Below are positions 63,269 through 64,000 of a stretch of DNA of 64,000 nt, piece after piece (within the stretch, counting starts at the first letter, position 1; the number at the start of each line of letters is the position of its first letter). Source of the DNA: an uncultured Eubacteriales bacterium (GTDB lineage Bacteria; Bacillota; Clostridia; Christensenellales; Aristaeellaceae); assembly GCA_902790175.1 (NCBI GenBank), contig CADAQZ010000012.1:19166-83165 (forward strand), in the 5' to 3' direction. Both the position numbers and the translations under genes were made by a program. Under the pieces are notes generated by a model. It did no database searches. It was not told the DNA's origin and saw only the letters and a list, made by a program, of their open reading frames with translations.

Positions 63269-63924
63269 CGCTGTTCCCTCCGGACGAAGTCGCCGTTGAC
63301 GAACTCCCGCGTGGGCTTTTGACGCCCCCGCTTGACGCGCTCGACGATCTCGCCCACGATCTCCGAAAGCAGCACCGCCAGCAGTCCCGCGACCACGATC
63401 ACGTCGAAGCCGCCCGCGCCGCCCAGCGCCAGCCGCTGGTCCGCGCCCATCGCGTTGGCGTAGCCCCAGCTGGCCAGGTTTGCCAGCATCACGCCCAGCG
63501 TGCCCGCGATGAACGCGCCGCGCCGCGAGCGCCCGAACAGATACGCGATGATGCCGCCCGCGATGCCGTAGGCGATGGACGGGTCGACGACCATGGCCTC
63601 CGGCTCGTCGGGCATCACCCGGCCCAGCACGAACACCGCCGCGGCGGTCAGAAGCGCCGCCAGCACGCTGCGCACGCGCTCCCAGAGCGTGTCCGCCTTC
63701 ACGAGCAGATACACGCACAGCCCCAGCGGGATCAGCGCCCCGCCGACGTTGAACGAGAAGCGCCGCGTCACCGGGATCTCCGGCAAAAACCCGCCCGCGA
63801 TGATCAGCGCGATGAACAGGATCGCCTCGCGGTCCGTCAGCCGCAGCTTGTCCAGCACCCGCTGTCCCGCCCCGAACAGGATCAGTACCCCCGCCCCGAG
63901 CAACAGAAAAAACCCAATCGACAT
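63265..63924 (-). CDS. DUF1614 multi-pass membrane protein
   Basis: 219 residues, six to seven membrane helices, with the family core FLPEIPVTRR and VDPSIAYGIAGGIIAYL and GGAGGFDVIVVAGLLAVLLSE. Function unknown. Co-transcribed with spoIIP through a 4-bp overlap, so a sporulation link is likely but inferred. Its ribosome-binding site is buried in a perfect hairpin (63931-63959). Confidence 0.88.
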   Translation of the reverse strand: MSIGFFLLLGAGVLILFGAGQRVLDKLRLTDREAILFIALIIAGGFLPEIPVTRRFSFNVGGALIPLGLCVYLLVKADTLWERVRSVLAALLTAAAVFVLGRVMPDEPEAMVVDPSIAYGIAGGIIAYLFGRSRRGAFIAGTLGVMLANLASWGYANAMGADQRLALGGAGGFDVIVVAGLLAVLLSEIVGEIVERVKRGRQKPTREFVNGDFVRREQR

Positions 63925-63930
63925 GAAAAC

Positions 63931-63959
63931 ACCTCCGAATTGCCTTGCGATTCGGAGGT
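63931..63959 (-). promoter_or_regulatory. Shine-Dalgarno-sequestering hairpin before DUF1614-spoIIP
   Basis: On the minus-strand mRNA, ACCTCCGAAT, nine bases, ATTCGGAGGT, then GTTTTCATG. The perfect 10-bp stem fully pairs the GGAGGT ribosome site with ACCTCC, so translation should be off unless the stem is opened. Confidence 0.8.
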
Positions 63960-63984
63960 AGTATTGACCAGGGGAGGGAGAAAT

Positions 63985-64000
63985 ATGAATGAGAGGGGAG
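63985..64000 (+). CDS. Possible start of a plus-strand gene leaving the window
   Basis: GGGAGGGAGAAATATGAATGAG has a good ribosome site and ATG at 63985, but only five codons are visible. It may equally be chance in a purine-rich promoter region. Confidence 0.2.

Overview
The window is about 64 kb of GC-rich bacterial chromosome with dense, mostly housekeeping gene content. Gene content and order point to a Gram-positive, endospore-forming member of the Bacillota, most likely class Clostridia. The evidence is a maf-mreBCD-pbp2-rodA-spoIVFA-spoIVFB block, SpoIIP, the PP2C/PASTA-kinase pair inside a yicC-gmk-rpoZ-coaBC-priA-def-fmt-rsmB-rlmN-stp-prkC-rsgA-rpe string, a T-box leader, a PyrR leader, a CIRCE element, pyruvate phosphate dikinase and a VorB-type ferredoxin oxidoreductase. 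No family or genus can be fixed from this. I saw no transposase, prophage, CRISPR array, rRNA or convincing tRNA.

Layout. 1-2.6 kb: end of an acyl-CoA ligase, phenylacetate-CoA ligase and an ACT-domain partner. 2.5-11.5 kb (minus): cell-shape operon ending in the sporulation protease pair SpoIVFA/SpoIVFB. 11.8-13.9 kb: acyl-CoA ligase divergent from a small XRE repressor, with three matching palindromes between them. 14-15.95 kb: htpG with a textbook promoter and a perfect CIRCE. 16.2-17.8 kb: an unusual HTH protein with tandem helical repeats. 18-21 kb: DUF2232, rplI, dnaB. 21-25.4 kb: NUDIX, tagD, GNAT and an HTH-cupin-acyl-CoA-ligase fusion behind a T-box. 25.5-29 kb: P-loop ATPase plus a four-gene 2-oxoacid:ferredoxin oxidoreductase. 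29-31.8 kb: NUDIX and ligA. 32.2-46.2 kb: the long yicC-to-rpe housekeeping string. 46.3-50.8 kb: secreted serpin, pyrR with its leader, a STAS/ATPase-like pair and a frameshifted uracil permease. 50.9-56.8 kb (minus): peptidase E, xylulokinase, plsY, der and the DUF512 radical-SAM protein. 57.1-62 kb: frameshifted ppdK, alanine dehydrogenase and an epimerase. 62.2-63.9 kb (minus): spoIIP and DUF1614.

The most distinctive property is between the genes. At least fifteen intergenic gaps carry degenerate tandem arrays with a strict 7-bp period, often as facing inverted pairs, mixed with several families of short GC-rich hairpin modules. Together they form a mosaic repeat system that fills most non-coding gaps and in one place seems to supply a start codon. 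Other points of interest are the T-box in front of a regulator-enzyme fusion, a Shine-Dalgarno sequence locked in a perfect hairpin before DUF1614-spoIIP, a free-standing STAS module placed between pyrR and a uracil permease, and two conserved genes (uraA, ppdK) that each lack roughly 50 bp and shift frame.

Calls rest on reading motifs and gene order; no database search was run.
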